From: Novosphingobium aquimarinum
Lineage (GTDB): Bacteria; Pseudomonadota; Alphaproteobacteria; Sphingomonadales; Sphingomonadaceae
DNA length: 64,000 nucleotides
Assembly: GCF_009746585.1 (NCBI RefSeq)
Contig: NZ_WRPO01000001.1
Location: 248,001 to 312,000, forward strand
Direction of reading: 5' to 3'
Notes under the pieces: generated by a model
What the model saw: the letters and a program-made list of their open reading frames with translations, nothing else
Databases searched by the model: none
What the model was told of the DNA's origin: nothing
Made by a program: the position numbers and the translations under genes
Shown here: one piece after another, positions 35,297 through 43,974 of the stretch
How positions within the stretch are numbered: the stretch's first letter is position 1
How the letters are laid out: the number at the start of each line of letters is the position of its first letter

Positions 35297-36055
35297 ATGA
35301 CAGAACAGCCAGGCACTCAGCCGATCCAGGATGAGGGGCGCAACCGGCAGCAATGCATCGCGCTGGTCGACGATGACCGTAATATCCTGACGACGCTGTC
35401 AATCGGCCTCCAGGCGGAAGGCTTCGCGACGCGGGTCTATACCGATGGCGAAACGGCCCTGAAGGCCCTGCTTGATAACCCGCCGGACCTCGCGATCTTC
35501 GACATCAAGATGCCTCGGATGGATGGGCTGCAGCTGCTCGAGAGCTTTCGGCAAAAATCCATGCTTCCGGTGATTTTCCTCACCTCGAAGGACGAGGAAC
35601 CCGATGAAGCGCTGGGACTCGCGCTCGGCGCCGATGACTATATCACCAAGCCTTTCAGCCAGCGCCTGCTGGTCGCGCGCATCCGAGCGATCCTGCGGCG
35701 CAGCGAACTGGTGCGCGACGAGCCCGACGCCGAAACCGCGAACGACATGCCCGAGCCCGTCGTCCGCGGCAGGCTCGCGCTCGACCCGGCGCGGCATCGC
35801 GTCACCTGGGACGGCAAGCCCGTCTCGCTCACGGTCACCGAATTTCTGATCCTCGAAGCGCTCGCGGCACGCCCGGGCGTGGTCAAGAGCCGCAATCAGC
35901 TGATGGATGCGGCCTACAACGAGGACATCTTCGTCGACGACCGCACGATCGACAGCCACATCAAGCGTCTGCGCCGAAAATTCCGGCAAGTCGAAGCGGA
36001 GTTCTCCGCGATCGACACGCTGTATGGTGCCGGATACGCCTTCGCCGATGGCTGA
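35297..36055 (+). CDS. chvI: OmpR-type response regulator ChvI
   Basis: A 252-residue regulator: receiver domain (about 20-135; acidic pair in ALVDDDRN, phospho-site Asp in [11 protein letters not shown] near residue 72, Lys in YITKPF) and a C-terminal winged helix (about 155-245; [34 protein letters not shown]). The sequence and the neighbours (chvG, hprK, pckA) identify ChvI, which in rhizobia responds to acid and envelope stress and is essential in some species. It has an extra Gln/Pro-rich N-terminal stretch of about 18 residues. The chvG frame follows at once. Confidence 0.94.
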   Translation: MTEQPGTQPIQDEGRNRQQCIALVDDDRNILTTLSIGLQAEGFATRVYTDGETALKALLDNPPDLAIFDIKMPRMDGLQLLESFRQKSMLPVIFLTSKDEEPDEALGLALGADDYITKPFSQRLLVARIRAILRRSELVRDEPDAETANDMPEPVVRGRLALDPARHRVTWDGKPVSLTVTEFLILEALAARPGVVKSRNQLMDAAYNEDIFVDDRTIDSHIKRLRRKFRQVEAEFSAIDTLYGAGYAFADG

Positions 36056-36106
36056 TTTCGACGATGCCTGATTTCAACGATGGTTGATGCCCGTGGTTGA
36101 TGCCCG
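36047..36106 (+). repeat. Tandem microduplication across the chvI stop / chvG start
   Basis: A 16-base unit GATGSCTGATTTCRAC is repeated head-to-tail (36047-36062 and 36063-36078, 14 of 16 bases equal), and GGTTGATGCCCG occurs twice (36082-36093, 36095-36106). The units carry copies of the chvI stop and of candidate chvG starts. Confidence 0.6.
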
Positions 36107-37664
36107 ATCGGACCGCCGACTGGAGCGCTGGGGCTGGTCCTGGCGGGTGTCGTTGACCGCTCGCATCCTTGCGGTCAACGTCATCGCCCTTGCCCTGCTC
36201 GCCGGCAGCCTTTTCTACATCGACAGCTATCGCAAGGAGTTGCTTGCCGAACGCTTCCGCCTCGCGGCCTCGGAAGCGGACATTACGGCTCATGCCCTGA
36301 CGGACCGGTCGCGCAAGCAGCGCCGCGCGCTGATGATGCAGATCGGCTCCGGACTGGAACTTCGCTTGCGCCTCTATGACGACGAGGGCGAACTGGAGGA
36401 GGACAGTTTCGATCTCGACGAGCCGTCCTATACCTTCGTCGATCCAGCGACCGAACCCGTGCTGCGCAAGGCCGCGCGGGTTCTCGATCGCGGGATGGAT
36501 GTATTGATCGGAGCGCCGTCGATCCTGGAATACGCCGACCCCGATGGGCCGAGCGCGAGCAACTGGCCGGAACTGCAGGAAGCGCTCGACACGGGCACGA
36601 CCGCGATCGGTCTGCGGCTCGCGCCCGACCGGACGCCTGTCATCATCGCTGCCGCGCCAGTCGGCGACGAGGGCGAATCCCTGCTCATCACGCGGAACGC
36701 GCGCGACATTACCGAGAACGTGCGCGATGCTCGCCAGACGCTGGCCATCATCGTCGGCGCGGCGCTGATCATCTCGATCCTGCTATCGCTGTTCCTGGCC
36801 CGCACGATCGTCGGGCCCTTGCGCAAGCTGGTGCGGGCCGCGATCCGGGTTCGGCTCGGTCGCGACCGCGAGGTGGTCGTTCCGCGTCTGCCGGACCGGG
36901 GCGACGAGATCGGCCTGCTTGCGCGCGCGATATCGGACATGACCGCGGCGCTGCGCGAGCGGATCGACGCGGTCGAGCGGTTCGCGGCAGACGTAGCACA
37001 CGAACTCAAAAATCCCCTGACATCGATGCGCAGCGCGTTGGAAACCCTCGGCAAGGTCGATGACCCGGACTTGCGCCGGCAATTGCTCGAAATCGCTTCG
37101 CAGGATGTGCGCCGCGTCGACTTCCTCGTCACCGAGATCGCCGATGCGAGCCGGATCGACGCGGAATTGAGCCGCGCGACCTTCGAGCCGGTCGCGATGG
37201 ACCGCCTCGTCCGCGCGATCGTTGCCGAGCGCGAGGAACGTGGGGTCAATTTCGGGCGCCGCCTGATCGTCGCTTGCCAGGGGCAGGATGACATGACCGT
37301 GCCCGGTTCGCCTTCGCGGCTCGAACGCGTGCTGCACAATCTCATCGACAACGCGGTTTCCTTTTCGCCGCCGGGCGAGCCTATCGTGATCGAGCTTGCG
37401 AGACAGGAGGATCGTGTCGTCGTATCCGTCAGCGATGCCGGCCCCGGCATTCCCGAAGCCGTGCGCGAGAAAGTCTTCGAACGCTTCCACTCGCTTCGGC
37501 CCACCAGCGAGGAATTCGGCACGCACAGCGGGCTCGGCCTCGCGATCGCCCACACGATCGTGCAGGCGCACTTCGGCACGCTGAGCGCGCACGACCGGCC
37601 CGACGGCAAGCCCGGCGCGCGCCTCGTGCTCACCCTGCCCGCCTGGGACGAAGACGGCGCATGA
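36087..37664 (+). CDS. chvG: Sensor histidine kinase ChvG (ExoS-like)
   Basis: A 525-residue membrane kinase. A first helix (about 26-46) and a second (about 218-238) bracket a periplasmic sensing domain; HAMP follows, then the dimerisation helix with the phospho-His in VAHELKNPLTSM near residue 304, then the ATP-binding domain (NLIDNAVSFSPPG, SDAGPGIPEAVREKVFERF, THSGLGLAIAHTI). It phosphorylates ChvI. The start is set at ATG 36087; TTG 36084 and GTG 36093 are in frame, and the region is a small tandem duplication (see findings). The stop overlaps the start of hprK. Confidence 0.94.
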   Translation: MPVVDARSDRRLERWGWSWRVSLTARILAVNVIALALLAGSLFYIDSYRKELLAERFRLAASEADITAHALTDRSRKQRRALMMQIGSGLELRLRLYDDEGELEEDSFDLDEPSYTFVDPATEPVLRKAARVLDRGMDVLIGAPSILEYADPDGPSASNWPELQEALDTGTTAIGLRLAPDRTPVIIAAAPVGDEGESLLITRNARDITENVRDARQTLAIIVGAALIISILLSLFLARTIVGPLRKLVRAAIRVRLGRDREVVVPRLPDRGDEIGLLARAISDMTAALRERIDAVERFAADVAHELKNPLTSMRSALETLGKVDDPDLRRQLLEIASQDVRRVDFLVTEIADASRIDAELSRATFEPVAMDRLVRAIVAEREERGVNFGRRLIVACQGQDDMTVPGSPSRLERVLHNLIDNAVSFSPPGEPIVIELARQEDRVVVSVSDAGPGIPEAVREKVFERFHSLRPTSEEFGTHSGLGLAIAHTIVQAHFGTLSAHDRPDGKPGARLVLTLPAWDEDGA

Positions 37665-38089
37665 TCGCGCGACAATTCACGTGTGTCGCGATTGACCGGC
37701 GCGCCGTGCTGATCGACGGGGCGCCGGGCGTGGGCAAATCCACACTCGCTCTCGCGCTGATCGACAGAGGTGCAGTGCTGGTGGGCGACGACTCGGTGAT
37801 GTTGGAGAAAAGCGGCACGCACATCCGCGTTTCCCCGCATCCCCAGACCCGTGGCATGCTCGAGGTTCGCAATCTTGGAGTGGTCACCATGCCGGTTGCC
37901 GAAGGAATTCCTGTCTGCCTGGTCTGCACGCTGCGCGAGGCCGCGCCGCGCTTCATCGACAGCGCCGGCACCCTCGTGATCGAGGGCCTCGATTTGCCGC
38001 GCATCCAGCTCGAGCCTTTCGCCCCGCTGCAAGCGGTTCGCGTGGAACTGGGGCTGAAAACCTACGGGCTGACGCCCAGGACAGCTTAG
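37661..38089 (+). CDS. hprK: HPr kinase/phosphorylase, short form
   Basis: A 142-residue, single-domain HprK. The P-loop is DGAPGVGKSTLAL (Lys26) and GDDSV follows in the HPr-kinase signature region. Firmicute enzymes are about 310 residues with an N-terminal domain; alphaproteobacterial ones lack it, as here. It phosphorylates HPr on a serine (Ser48 of the ptsH product in this window). Its start overlaps the chvG stop by four bases, so sensing and PTS phosphorylation are cotranslated. Also next to rapZ. Confidence 0.92.
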   Translation: MIARQFTCVAIDRRAVLIDGAPGVGKSTLALALIDRGAVLVGDDSVMLEKSGTHIRVSPHPQTRGMLEVRNLGVVTMPVAEGIPVCLVCTLREAAPRFIDSAGTLVIEGLDLPRIQLEPFAPLQAVRVELGLKTYGLTPRTA

Positions 38090-38150
38090 GATCTACGCCA
38101 TTTTGGTGGTGCCCCTTCCCTTCGCGGCATGACCGGCGCATGTAGCCACG

Positions 38151-39083
38151 ATGTCTGCCATGCCCCCTGACACGCCCAAGCCACGACAGCGGATTCTGCT
38201 GGTCACGGGGATGCTTGGCGCGGGCAAGACGACCGCGTTGCGCGTGCTGGAAGACCTGGGCTGGGAGATCATCGATAATTTCCCGATCCGCCTGCTCGAT
38301 CGCCTGATCGAAACGCCACAGGACACCGACTTACGCGGAAAACTCGCGATCGGCTTCGATTCCCGGACTCGCGGCTTCGATCCCGCCGGGATCATCGCCC
38401 AGGTCAAACGGCTCGATGCCCGCGACACGATCGAACTGACGACGCTGTTTCTGGATTGTGCGAGCCGCGAACTCGAACGACGCTACAACGAGACGCGCCG
38501 GCGCCATCCCCTCGCGACTGAAACCAGCGCGTCGGCCGGTATCCGCGCCGAGCGCGAGCTGCTCGGTCCGTTGCGCCGCTGGGCGGACATGTTGATCGAC
38601 ACGACCGAATTTACATCGAACGATTTGCAATCGGTCATGCGCGAGAGGTTCTCCGAAACGATCGACGGCGAACTGATCGTCAGCATTTCGAGTTTCGGCT
38701 TCAGTCGCGGCATGCCGCCTGTCGCGGATCTCGTTTTTGATATGCGCTTTTTAGACAATCCGCACTGGGATCCAACGCTACGACCGCTCACCGGCAAAGA
38801 CGAGGCGGTGGGCGCGCATATCGAAGCGGATCCCGCCTTCGCCGAGGCCTTCGCGCGCATCCGCGACCTCCTGCTGCTGTTGCTGCCGCGCTACCGTGCC
38901 CAGGGCAAGGCCTACGTTCATATCGCTTTCGGGTGTACCGGGGGGAGACACCGTTCGGTCTTCACGGCAGAACGGATGGCTATGGCCTTGCGTGAATCCG
39001 GATTTTCGCCCACATTGCTGCATCGCAACCTGGGCTCACGAGCCGCTGACTTACCCGAAGGGGGGCTGCGCCGTGACCGATAA
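38151..39083 (+). CDS. rapZ: RapZ-family nucleotide-binding protein
   Basis: A 310-residue RapZ/YvcJ family protein. An N-terminal P-loop domain with VTGMLGAGKTTALRVLEDLGW and IIDNFP, and a C-terminal domain with HIAFGCTGGRHRSVFTAER, the RNA-binding part in E. coli RapZ. There it directs RNase E to GlmZ; in alphaproteobacteria GlmZ is absent and the role is probably to sense and transmit metabolic state. It lies 61 bases after hprK, in a long codirectional run to ptsH. Confidence 0.92.
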   Translation: MSAMPPDTPKPRQRILLVTGMLGAGKTTALRVLEDLGWEIIDNFPIRLLDRLIETPQDTDLRGKLAIGFDSRTRGFDPAGIIAQVKRLDARDTIELTTLFLDCASRELERRYNETRRRHPLATETSASAGIRAERELLGPLRRWADMLIDTTEFTSNDLQSVMRERFSETIDGELIVSISSFGFSRGMPPVADLVFDMRFLDNPHWDPTLRPLTGKDEAVGAHIEADPAFAEAFARIRDLLLLLLPRYRAQGKAYVHIAFGCTGGRHRSVFTAERMAMALRESGFSPTLLHRNLGSRAADLPEGGLRRDR

Positions 39084-39131
39084 GAAAACGACCCGGGTAT
39101 CGCTGCGGGGAATTCGGAGTTTCGCTTTTTC

Positions 39132-39536
39132 ATGATCGGCATGATCCTGGTTACCCACGGCAATCTGGCTGAGGAATTCGTGCATGCGATGGAACATGTC
39201 GTGGGCGATCAGGCGGCCGTGCGCACGGTCTGCATCGGTCCCAACGACGACATGGAACAGCGCCGTGCGGAAATCAGAGCGGCCATTCAGGCGGTGGATT
39301 CCGGCGATGGGGCCGTCGTTCTCACCGACTTGTTCGGTGGAACGCCCTCCAATCTCGCGATCTCATTGATGGAAGCGGGGCGGGTCGAAGTGATCGCCGG
39401 GATCAACTTACCGATGCTGATCCGCCTGGCAAAGGCGCGGGAATGCATGTCGGTGCGCGAGGCGGCGGTCGCCGCGCGCGATGCCGGGCGCAACTACATC
39501 ACGATCGCATCCGAGTATCTGGGCCAGGACGCCTGA
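39132..39536 (+). CDS. PTS EIIA component, mannose/fructose (Man) type
   Basis: A 134-residue EIIA domain. The phospho-acceptor His9 is in MILVTHGNLAEE, and TDLFGGTPSNLAISL is the family loop. No EIIB or EIIC transport partner is present, so this is a regulatory, not a sugar-uptake, component. It follows rapZ by 48 bases and precedes the HPr gene by four bases. The chvG-hprK-rapZ-EIIA-HPr run is the alphaproteobacterial regulatory phosphorelay. Confidence 0.92.
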   Translation: MIGMILVTHGNLAEEFVHAMEHVVGDQAAVRTVCIGPNDDMEQRRAEIRAAIQAVDSGDGAVVLTDLFGGTPSNLAISLMEAGRVEVIAGINLPMLIRLAKARECMSVREAAVAARDAGRNYITIASEYLGQDA

Positions 39537-39540
39537 GGCA

Positions 39541-39813
39541 ATGGCTTGCGAGACGGTCAAGATCGTCAACAAGCGCGGCCTGCACGCGAGAGCCAGCGCC
39601 AAATTCGTCAATCACGTCGCCGAACTTCCCGCAGGGCTACAGGTCAAGGTGTCGAAGGACGGGACCAGCGCAGAGGGCGGATCGATCCTCGGCCTGATGA
39701 TGCTGGGGGCCGCGATCGGCGACAACATCGAAATCGACGTAACCGGCGAGGACGCGGAGGCCGCTCTCGCGACCCTGGCGGCGTTGGTGCGCGACGGTTT
39801 CGGCGAGGAATGA
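39541..39813 (+). CDS. ptsH: HPr phosphocarrier protein
   Basis: A 90-residue HPr. The histidine phospho-site is His15 in NKRGLHARASAKF, and Ser48 in EGGSILGLMM is the site used by HprK. The start at 39541 (MACETVKIVNKRG) is set by family alignment; an upstream ATG at 39481 adds 20 foreign residues. With EI (not in the window), EIIA and HprK it forms a phosphorelay that reports PEP/ATP status. Follows the EIIA gene by four bases. Confidence 0.95.
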   Translation: MACETVKIVNKRGLHARASAKFVNHVAELPAGLQVKVSKDGTSAEGGSILGLMMLGAAIGDNIEIDVTGEDAEAALATLAALVRDGFGEE

Positions 39814-39817
39814 TCGC

Positions 39818-40627
39818 TTGGTCGAACGCCGCAGGATCACAGGGTTTTCCAACCCCACAGTAAAGTTCATGCGCGCGCTGCGCGAGAAGAAGCACCGCCG
39901 CCGCGAGCGCCGCTTCCTGGCCGAAGGCCTGCGCCTTCTGACCGACGCGCGCGAAAACGGTCAATTCCCGGAATTGCTCGCGATGGCGACGGGCCGAGAG
40001 CCCCATCCCCTGCTAGATGCGCTCGAAGACGCCGTGCTCGCGGCGGGGGGCGAAGTGGTGGAAATGGAACCCGACATCCTCGCGAAGGTCACGGGTAAGG
40101 ACAATCCGCAATCGGTGGCCGGGGTCTTCCTCGAGCCTGCGACCGAGCTCGACGCCATTGCGCGCGAAGCCGCGCCGATCTGGCTCGTCGCGCAGGCGTT
40201 GCGCGATCCCGGCAATCTCGGAACGATGCTGCGAACCGGCGATGCCGTCGGCGCCGGCGGGCTCATTCTGATCGACGACTGCGCCGATCCCTTCTCGGTC
40301 GAAGCCGTGCGCGCCAGCATGGGCGCGATCTTCACGCAGCGGATCGCCACCGCGCGATGGGAGGAATTCCTGCCATGGTTGCGCCAAGGGCCGGGACAAC
40401 TTGTCGCGGCCTCGCTTCGCGATCCCACCGACTATCGCACCGCAGACTATGAAGCGCCCTGCTTCCTGATGGTCGGCAACGAATCGCAAGGTCTGCCCGA
40501 GGCGTACGAAGCCGCATGCGATCTGCGTGTGCGCATTCCGATGCTGGGGCGCGCGGATAGTCTCAACGCCGCGATCGCGGGGGCCGTGCTGGCCTATGCC
40601 GCGCTGGCAAAAATGCCGACATCCTGA
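39818..40627 (+). CDS. TrmH/SpoU-family RNA 2'-O-methyltransferase
   Basis: A 269-residue SPOUT methyltransferase. The N-terminal substrate-binding part begins with NPTVKFMRALREKKHRRRERRFLAEG, the usual start of rRNA-type TrmH proteins; the catalytic knot has RDPGNLGTMLRTGDAVGAGG, MVGNESQGLPEA and MLGRADSLNAAIAGAVLAY. The target RNA (rRNA or tRNA) is not determined. The start is TTG 39818 with GAGGAA eight bases before it, four bases after the HPr stop. Likely cotranscribed with the PTS genes. Confidence 0.9.
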   Translation: MVERRRITGFSNPTVKFMRALREKKHRRRERRFLAEGLRLLTDARENGQFPELLAMATGREPHPLLDALEDAVLAAGGEVVEMEPDILAKVTGKDNPQSVAGVFLEPATELDAIAREAAPIWLVAQALRDPGNLGTMLRTGDAVGAGGLILIDDCADPFSVEAVRASMGAIFTQRIATARWEEFLPWLRQGPGQLVAASLRDPTDYRTADYEAPCFLMVGNESQGLPEAYEAACDLRVRIPMLGRADSLNAAIAGAVLAYAALAKMPTS

Positions 40628-40676
40628 CCCTGCCGTTCATCGCCTACTAAGCCTTTGCAACATAGATTATGTTGCC

Positions 40677-41078
40677 ATGCACAAACGCCAAACCGCCCTT
40701 GCCTCAATGCTGCTCATGAGCGGCTGCTCGGTGCCCGGCGAACCGTCGCATCTGGCACATTCAACGTGGCGATTCGTGTCCATCGACGGCGAACAACCGG
40801 CGGCATCGCAGGCCGCGATCGTATTCGACGAACAGGCGCTCGATGCCAACGTCGGCTGCAATGCTTTGGGTGGGCCATGGCGGACCGAGGACGACCGGAT
40901 CATTGCCGGTCCGCTCGATCAGACCGAGAAGTTCTGTGAAGGCCCGGTCTGGGCTCAGGAGAAGGCCGTCGGTGCCCTTCTGGTCGCCGCCCCGCGCTTC
41001 GAACTGGAAGGCGACACCATGGTTCTGCGCTCGAACGGCCATACCGCGAAGTTGCAGCGCGAGAACGTCGGCGGCTGA
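40677..41078 (+). CDS. META-domain lipoprotein
   Basis: A 133-residue protein with a signal ending in a lipobox (MLLMSGC, Cys17), followed by a META/HslJ-like domain: TWRFVSIDGEQPA, LDANVGCNALGGPW and the later EKFC segment are usual. Such domains are found in envelope stress proteins (HslJ) and some proteases, but a precise function is not known. It follows the SpoU gene by 49 bases and is convergent with rmuC. Confidence 0.8.
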   Translation: MHKRQTALASMLLMSGCSVPGEPSHLAHSTWRFVSIDGEQPAASQAAIVFDEQALDANVGCNALGGPWRTEDDRIIAGPLDQTEKFCEGPVWAQEKAVGALLVAAPRFELEGDTMVLRSNGHTAKLQRENVGG

Positions 41079-41080
41079 GC

Positions 41081-42625
41081 TTATTCGGCGGCTTCGCCGA
41101 CCTCTTCCGAGAGAGATTGTTCGCCGTATCGCGGCAGCGCTTCGATCACCGGCACATCTTCGATCTCGCGCTTGCCGATCTCGATGCCCTTGTCCTGCAA
41201 CCTGCGCCCTGCCGACAGCACGTTGCGTTCGAAGCTGCCAACGAACTTGTTGTAGTTGTTCACGGCTGATTCCAGCCCGCCACCGACGCGCTTCAAATGC
41301 TCGGCAGCGACCGCAAGACGATCGTAAAGCTCGGTTCCGGCACGCCCGATCTCGATAGCCTCGCGCGCGATCGTATCCTGCCGCCAGACTTGCGCGACCG
41401 TACGCGCGATCGCGACCAGATTGGTCGGTGTCGCCAGCAAGACCTTGTTGCGGAACGCAAAATCCCACAGCTCCGGATCATGTTCGAGAGCGGCGGCGAC
41501 GAAATGCTCGCCCGGCACGAACATGACGACGTAGTCGGGCGCTTCCTCGAACTGGCTTTGATAGCTTTTGGCACCGAGCGTCTGCACGTGGTTGCGCATG
41601 GCCTTGGCGTGCAGATCGAGGTGCCGGATCCGTTCGCGATCGTCCTCCGCCTCGAACGCCTGCTGATACGCGTTGAGCGAAACCTTCGCATCGATCACCA
41701 GCTTCTTCTGGCCCGGAATGTTGACGATCGCGTCGGGCCGCAGCCGGCCTTCGTCGGTATCGAGCGAGTGTTCGAGAATGAAGTCGGTGTGTTCGGACAA
41801 GCCACACTGCTCGAGCACGTTCTGCAAGGCGCGTTCGCCCCAGCGGCCGCGCGCCTTGGGCGCGTTCGTCAGCGAATTGCCGAGCCGCTGTGCCTCGCGA
41901 CGAACCTCTTCCTGTCCGCGCTGCATTTCGGTGATCTGCTGATAGAGCCGGCTGAACGCGTCCGTGCGCCGTTCTTCGAGCGCTGCGACCTGCTCCTCGT
42001 ACTTGCGCAGACGATCGCCGACCGGGAGCAGCATCGCCGCGATGGCTTCCTTGTTGGTCTTCTCGGCATGCCCGAAGCGCTCGCTCGCATTGCGCAGAAA
42101 TTCCTCCTGCGCCTTGCCCAGAACCTTCGAGCCGGCGAGCTGGAACTCCTTCAGCATCTCCTCGCGCGCGCCGAGCAGCAACCGTTTCTGTTCGTCGAAA
42201 TTGGCGGTCTTTTCGAGCAGCGTCGCATGCGCCGAAGAAACCTCGGCCAGCTTCGCGCGCGTCGCCTCGTGGTGGGCCGCCGCTTTGCGACGCGTATCGT
42301 CGAGCACCTGAGCATGTTCGGCCCGTACGCGCTCCAGCAGATGCGCATGCTCGCTGCGCAGTCGGTCGAGCGCGTCCCCATGCGCGACGCGTGCGTCTTC
42401 GAGATCGCGGGCCAGCTTGTCCGCATGCTCGGCGCGAGTCGAAGCCCCCGCCAGATCGGCAATGGCGCGGCGAAATTTCTCGTCGAGATCGCGCGCTTCC
42501 GCATCGCGCGCGGCATGCCGATCCCGCCATTCCTTCACCGGTCTCGAACCGAAGACGAAACCCAGCACGGCGCCCAATACGACGCCGGCGACGAGCGCCA
42601 CGATGACAAGCAGAATCGGGTCCAT
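41081..42625 (-). CDS. rmuC: RmuC-family protein
   Basis: A 514-residue protein: one N-terminal membrane helix (about 3-25), a long coiled-coil region (30-200), then the RmuC nuclease-like domain (about 210-430). Marks are PKARGRWGERALQNVLEQCGL, RPDAIVNIPGQKKLVIDAKVSL, and DYVVMFVPGEHF. RmuC limits DNA inversion in E. coli and has been linked to defence against mobile elements. The acidic PD-(D/E)XK-like VIDAKVS core is intact. Confidence 0.93.
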   Translation of the reverse strand: MDPILLVIVALVAGVVLGAVLGFVFGSRPVKEWRDRHAARDAEARDLDEKFRRAIADLAGASTRAEHADKLARDLEDARVAHGDALDRLRSEHAHLLERVRAEHAQVLDDTRRKAAAHHEATRAKLAEVSSAHATLLEKTANFDEQKRLLLGAREEMLKEFQLAGSKVLGKAQEEFLRNASERFGHAEKTNKEAIAAMLLPVGDRLRKYEEQVAALEERRTDAFSRLYQQITEMQRGQEEVRREAQRLGNSLTNAPKARGRWGERALQNVLEQCGLSEHTDFILEHSLDTDEGRLRPDAIVNIPGQKKLVIDAKVSLNAYQQAFEAEDDRERIRHLDLHAKAMRNHVQTLGAKSYQSQFEEAPDYVVMFVPGEHFVAAALEHDPELWDFAFRNKVLLATPTNLVAIARTVAQVWRQDTIAREAIEIGRAGTELYDRLAVAAEHLKRVGGGLESAVNNYNKFVGSFERNVLSAGRRLQDKGIEIGKREIEDVPVIEALPRYGEQSLSEEVGEAAE

Positions 42626-42699
42626 CCCCCGACGCTAATTGGAACGAAGAGAGAACTCCAGCCCCGCCGGTCGCTCTTTCCCCAGCGGGGAAGCAGCGA

Positions 42700-43266
42700 T
42701 CACGCCGCCTTGCGCAGCTTTTCCAGCTTCTTCAGCGCCATCTGTCGCTTGAGGCGCGACAAGTGATCGATGAACAGGATGCCTTCGAGGTGATCCATCT
42801 CGTGCTGGAGGCAGATCGCCATCAGATCGTCCATCTCTTCCTCGTGGACCTTGCCGTCGAGGTCCTGCCAGCGCGCGCGAATGCGCGACGGACGCTCGAC
42901 CTCGGCATAGATCTCGGGGACCGAGAGACAGCCTTCGTTGTACAAGGTGCGCTCTTCGGACGGATCGAGGATCTCCGGATTTACGAAAACCCGTGGCTCC
43001 CGCTTGGTCGGCTGATGCGTATGCTCATGGCCGTCATGGTGACAGACTTCGGGTTCCGCATCGGGATCGTCGGGCTGAAGATCGATCACGAGCACGCGCA
43101 GCGGCACGCCCACCTGGATCGCGGCAAGGCCGATCCCCGGGGCATCGTACATCGTCTCGAACATGTCGGCGACGAGCGTCTTGAGTTCGTCGTCGAACTG
43201 TTCGACGCGGGTCGATATCTGCTTGAGGCGCGGATCGGGCGCCTCGAGGATTTCACGGATAGCCAT
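42700..43266 (-). CDS. def: Peptide deformylase with histidine-rich insert
   Basis: A 188-residue deformylase. All three motifs are intact: GIGLAAIQ (44-51), EGCLS (111-115, metal ligand Cys113) and QHEMDHLEG (154-162, metal ligands His155 and His159). It removes the formyl group from nascent proteins. Between strands there is a roughly 25-residue insert (about 64-88) with a CHHDGHEHTH core (Cys75, His76, His77, His80, His82, His84) not present in E. coli PDF. fmt lies nearby, beyond recR, on the other strand. Confidence 0.94.
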   Translation of the reverse strand: MAIREILEAPDPRLKQISTRVEQFDDELKTLVADMFETMYDAPGIGLAAIQVGVPLRVLVIDLQPDDPDAEPEVCHHDGHEHTHQPTKREPRVFVNPEILDPSEERTLYNEGCLSVPEIYAEVERPSRIRARWQDLDGKVHEEEMDDLMAICLQHEMDHLEGILFIDHLSRLKRQMALKKLEKLRKAA

Positions 43267-43323
43267 GAATGCCAGATAGTCGCGACCGCCCCCGTTCGCA
43301 ATATCGCGAACCCGCGCGATATC

Positions 43324-43920
43324 TCAGCCCATCGGTCTGCGGGCGCGCAGCGCCTGGGCCAGTGTGCCCTCGTCCAGGTAGTCGAGCTCGCCGCCCACCG
43401 GCAATCCGTGCGCCAGTTGCGTGATCCGCACCGGAAACGCCTCGAGCCGCTCGGCAATGTAATGCGCCGTGGTCTGCCCCTCGAGCGTGGCGTTCATCGC
43501 CAGCACCACTTCGTCGATCCCGCCTGCCTCGACTCGCTCCAGCAGCCGGTCGATCGCCAGATCCTCCGGCCTGATCCCGTCCAGGGCGGAAAGCCGGCCG
43601 CCAAGCACGTGATAGCGCCCGGGAAAAAGGTGCGCGCGATCGAGCGCCCACAAGTCCGACACGTCCTCGACCACGCAGAGCTGGCTCGGATCGCGCCGCG
43701 GATCCACGCAAATTCCGCAAGGATCGCCAGTGTCGACATTGCCGCAGATATGGCATTCGACGAGCCGGTCCCGCACGGCTGCGAGCGCATCGACGAGCCC
43801 CACCAGCGCCGTTTCGCGGCGCTTGATCAGCCATAGCACGGCACGCCGGGCCGAACGGGGGCCAAGCCCGGGCAGGCGGCTAAGCGCTGCGGCCAAAGCC
43901 TCGATCTCTTGCGATGCCAT
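43324..43920 (-). CDS. recR: Recombination mediator RecR
   Basis: A 198-residue protein from ATG 43920 ([20 protein letters not shown]). The helix-hairpin-helix ([12 protein letters not shown]), the [16 protein letters not shown] zinc finger with four cysteines, and the Toprim segment ([43 protein letters not shown]) are complete. With RecF/RecO it loads RecA on gapped DNA. A longer reading from 44160 overlaps fmt and adds 80 foreign residues. Confidence 0.95.
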   Translation of the reverse strand: MASQEIEALAAALSRLPGLGPRSARRAVLWLIKRRETALVGLVDALAAVRDRLVECHICGNVDTGDPCGICVDPRRDPSQLCVVEDVSDLWALDRAHLFPGRYHVLGGRLSALDGIRPEDLAIDRLLERVEAGGIDEVVLAMNATLEGQTTAHYIAERLEAFPVRITQLAHGLPVGGELDYLDEGTLAQALRARRPMG

Positions 43921-43974
43921 GGTGAGGCAGATAGGGCTAGCGGCCCTCAAGCGGCAAGAACAAAACGAGACGTC

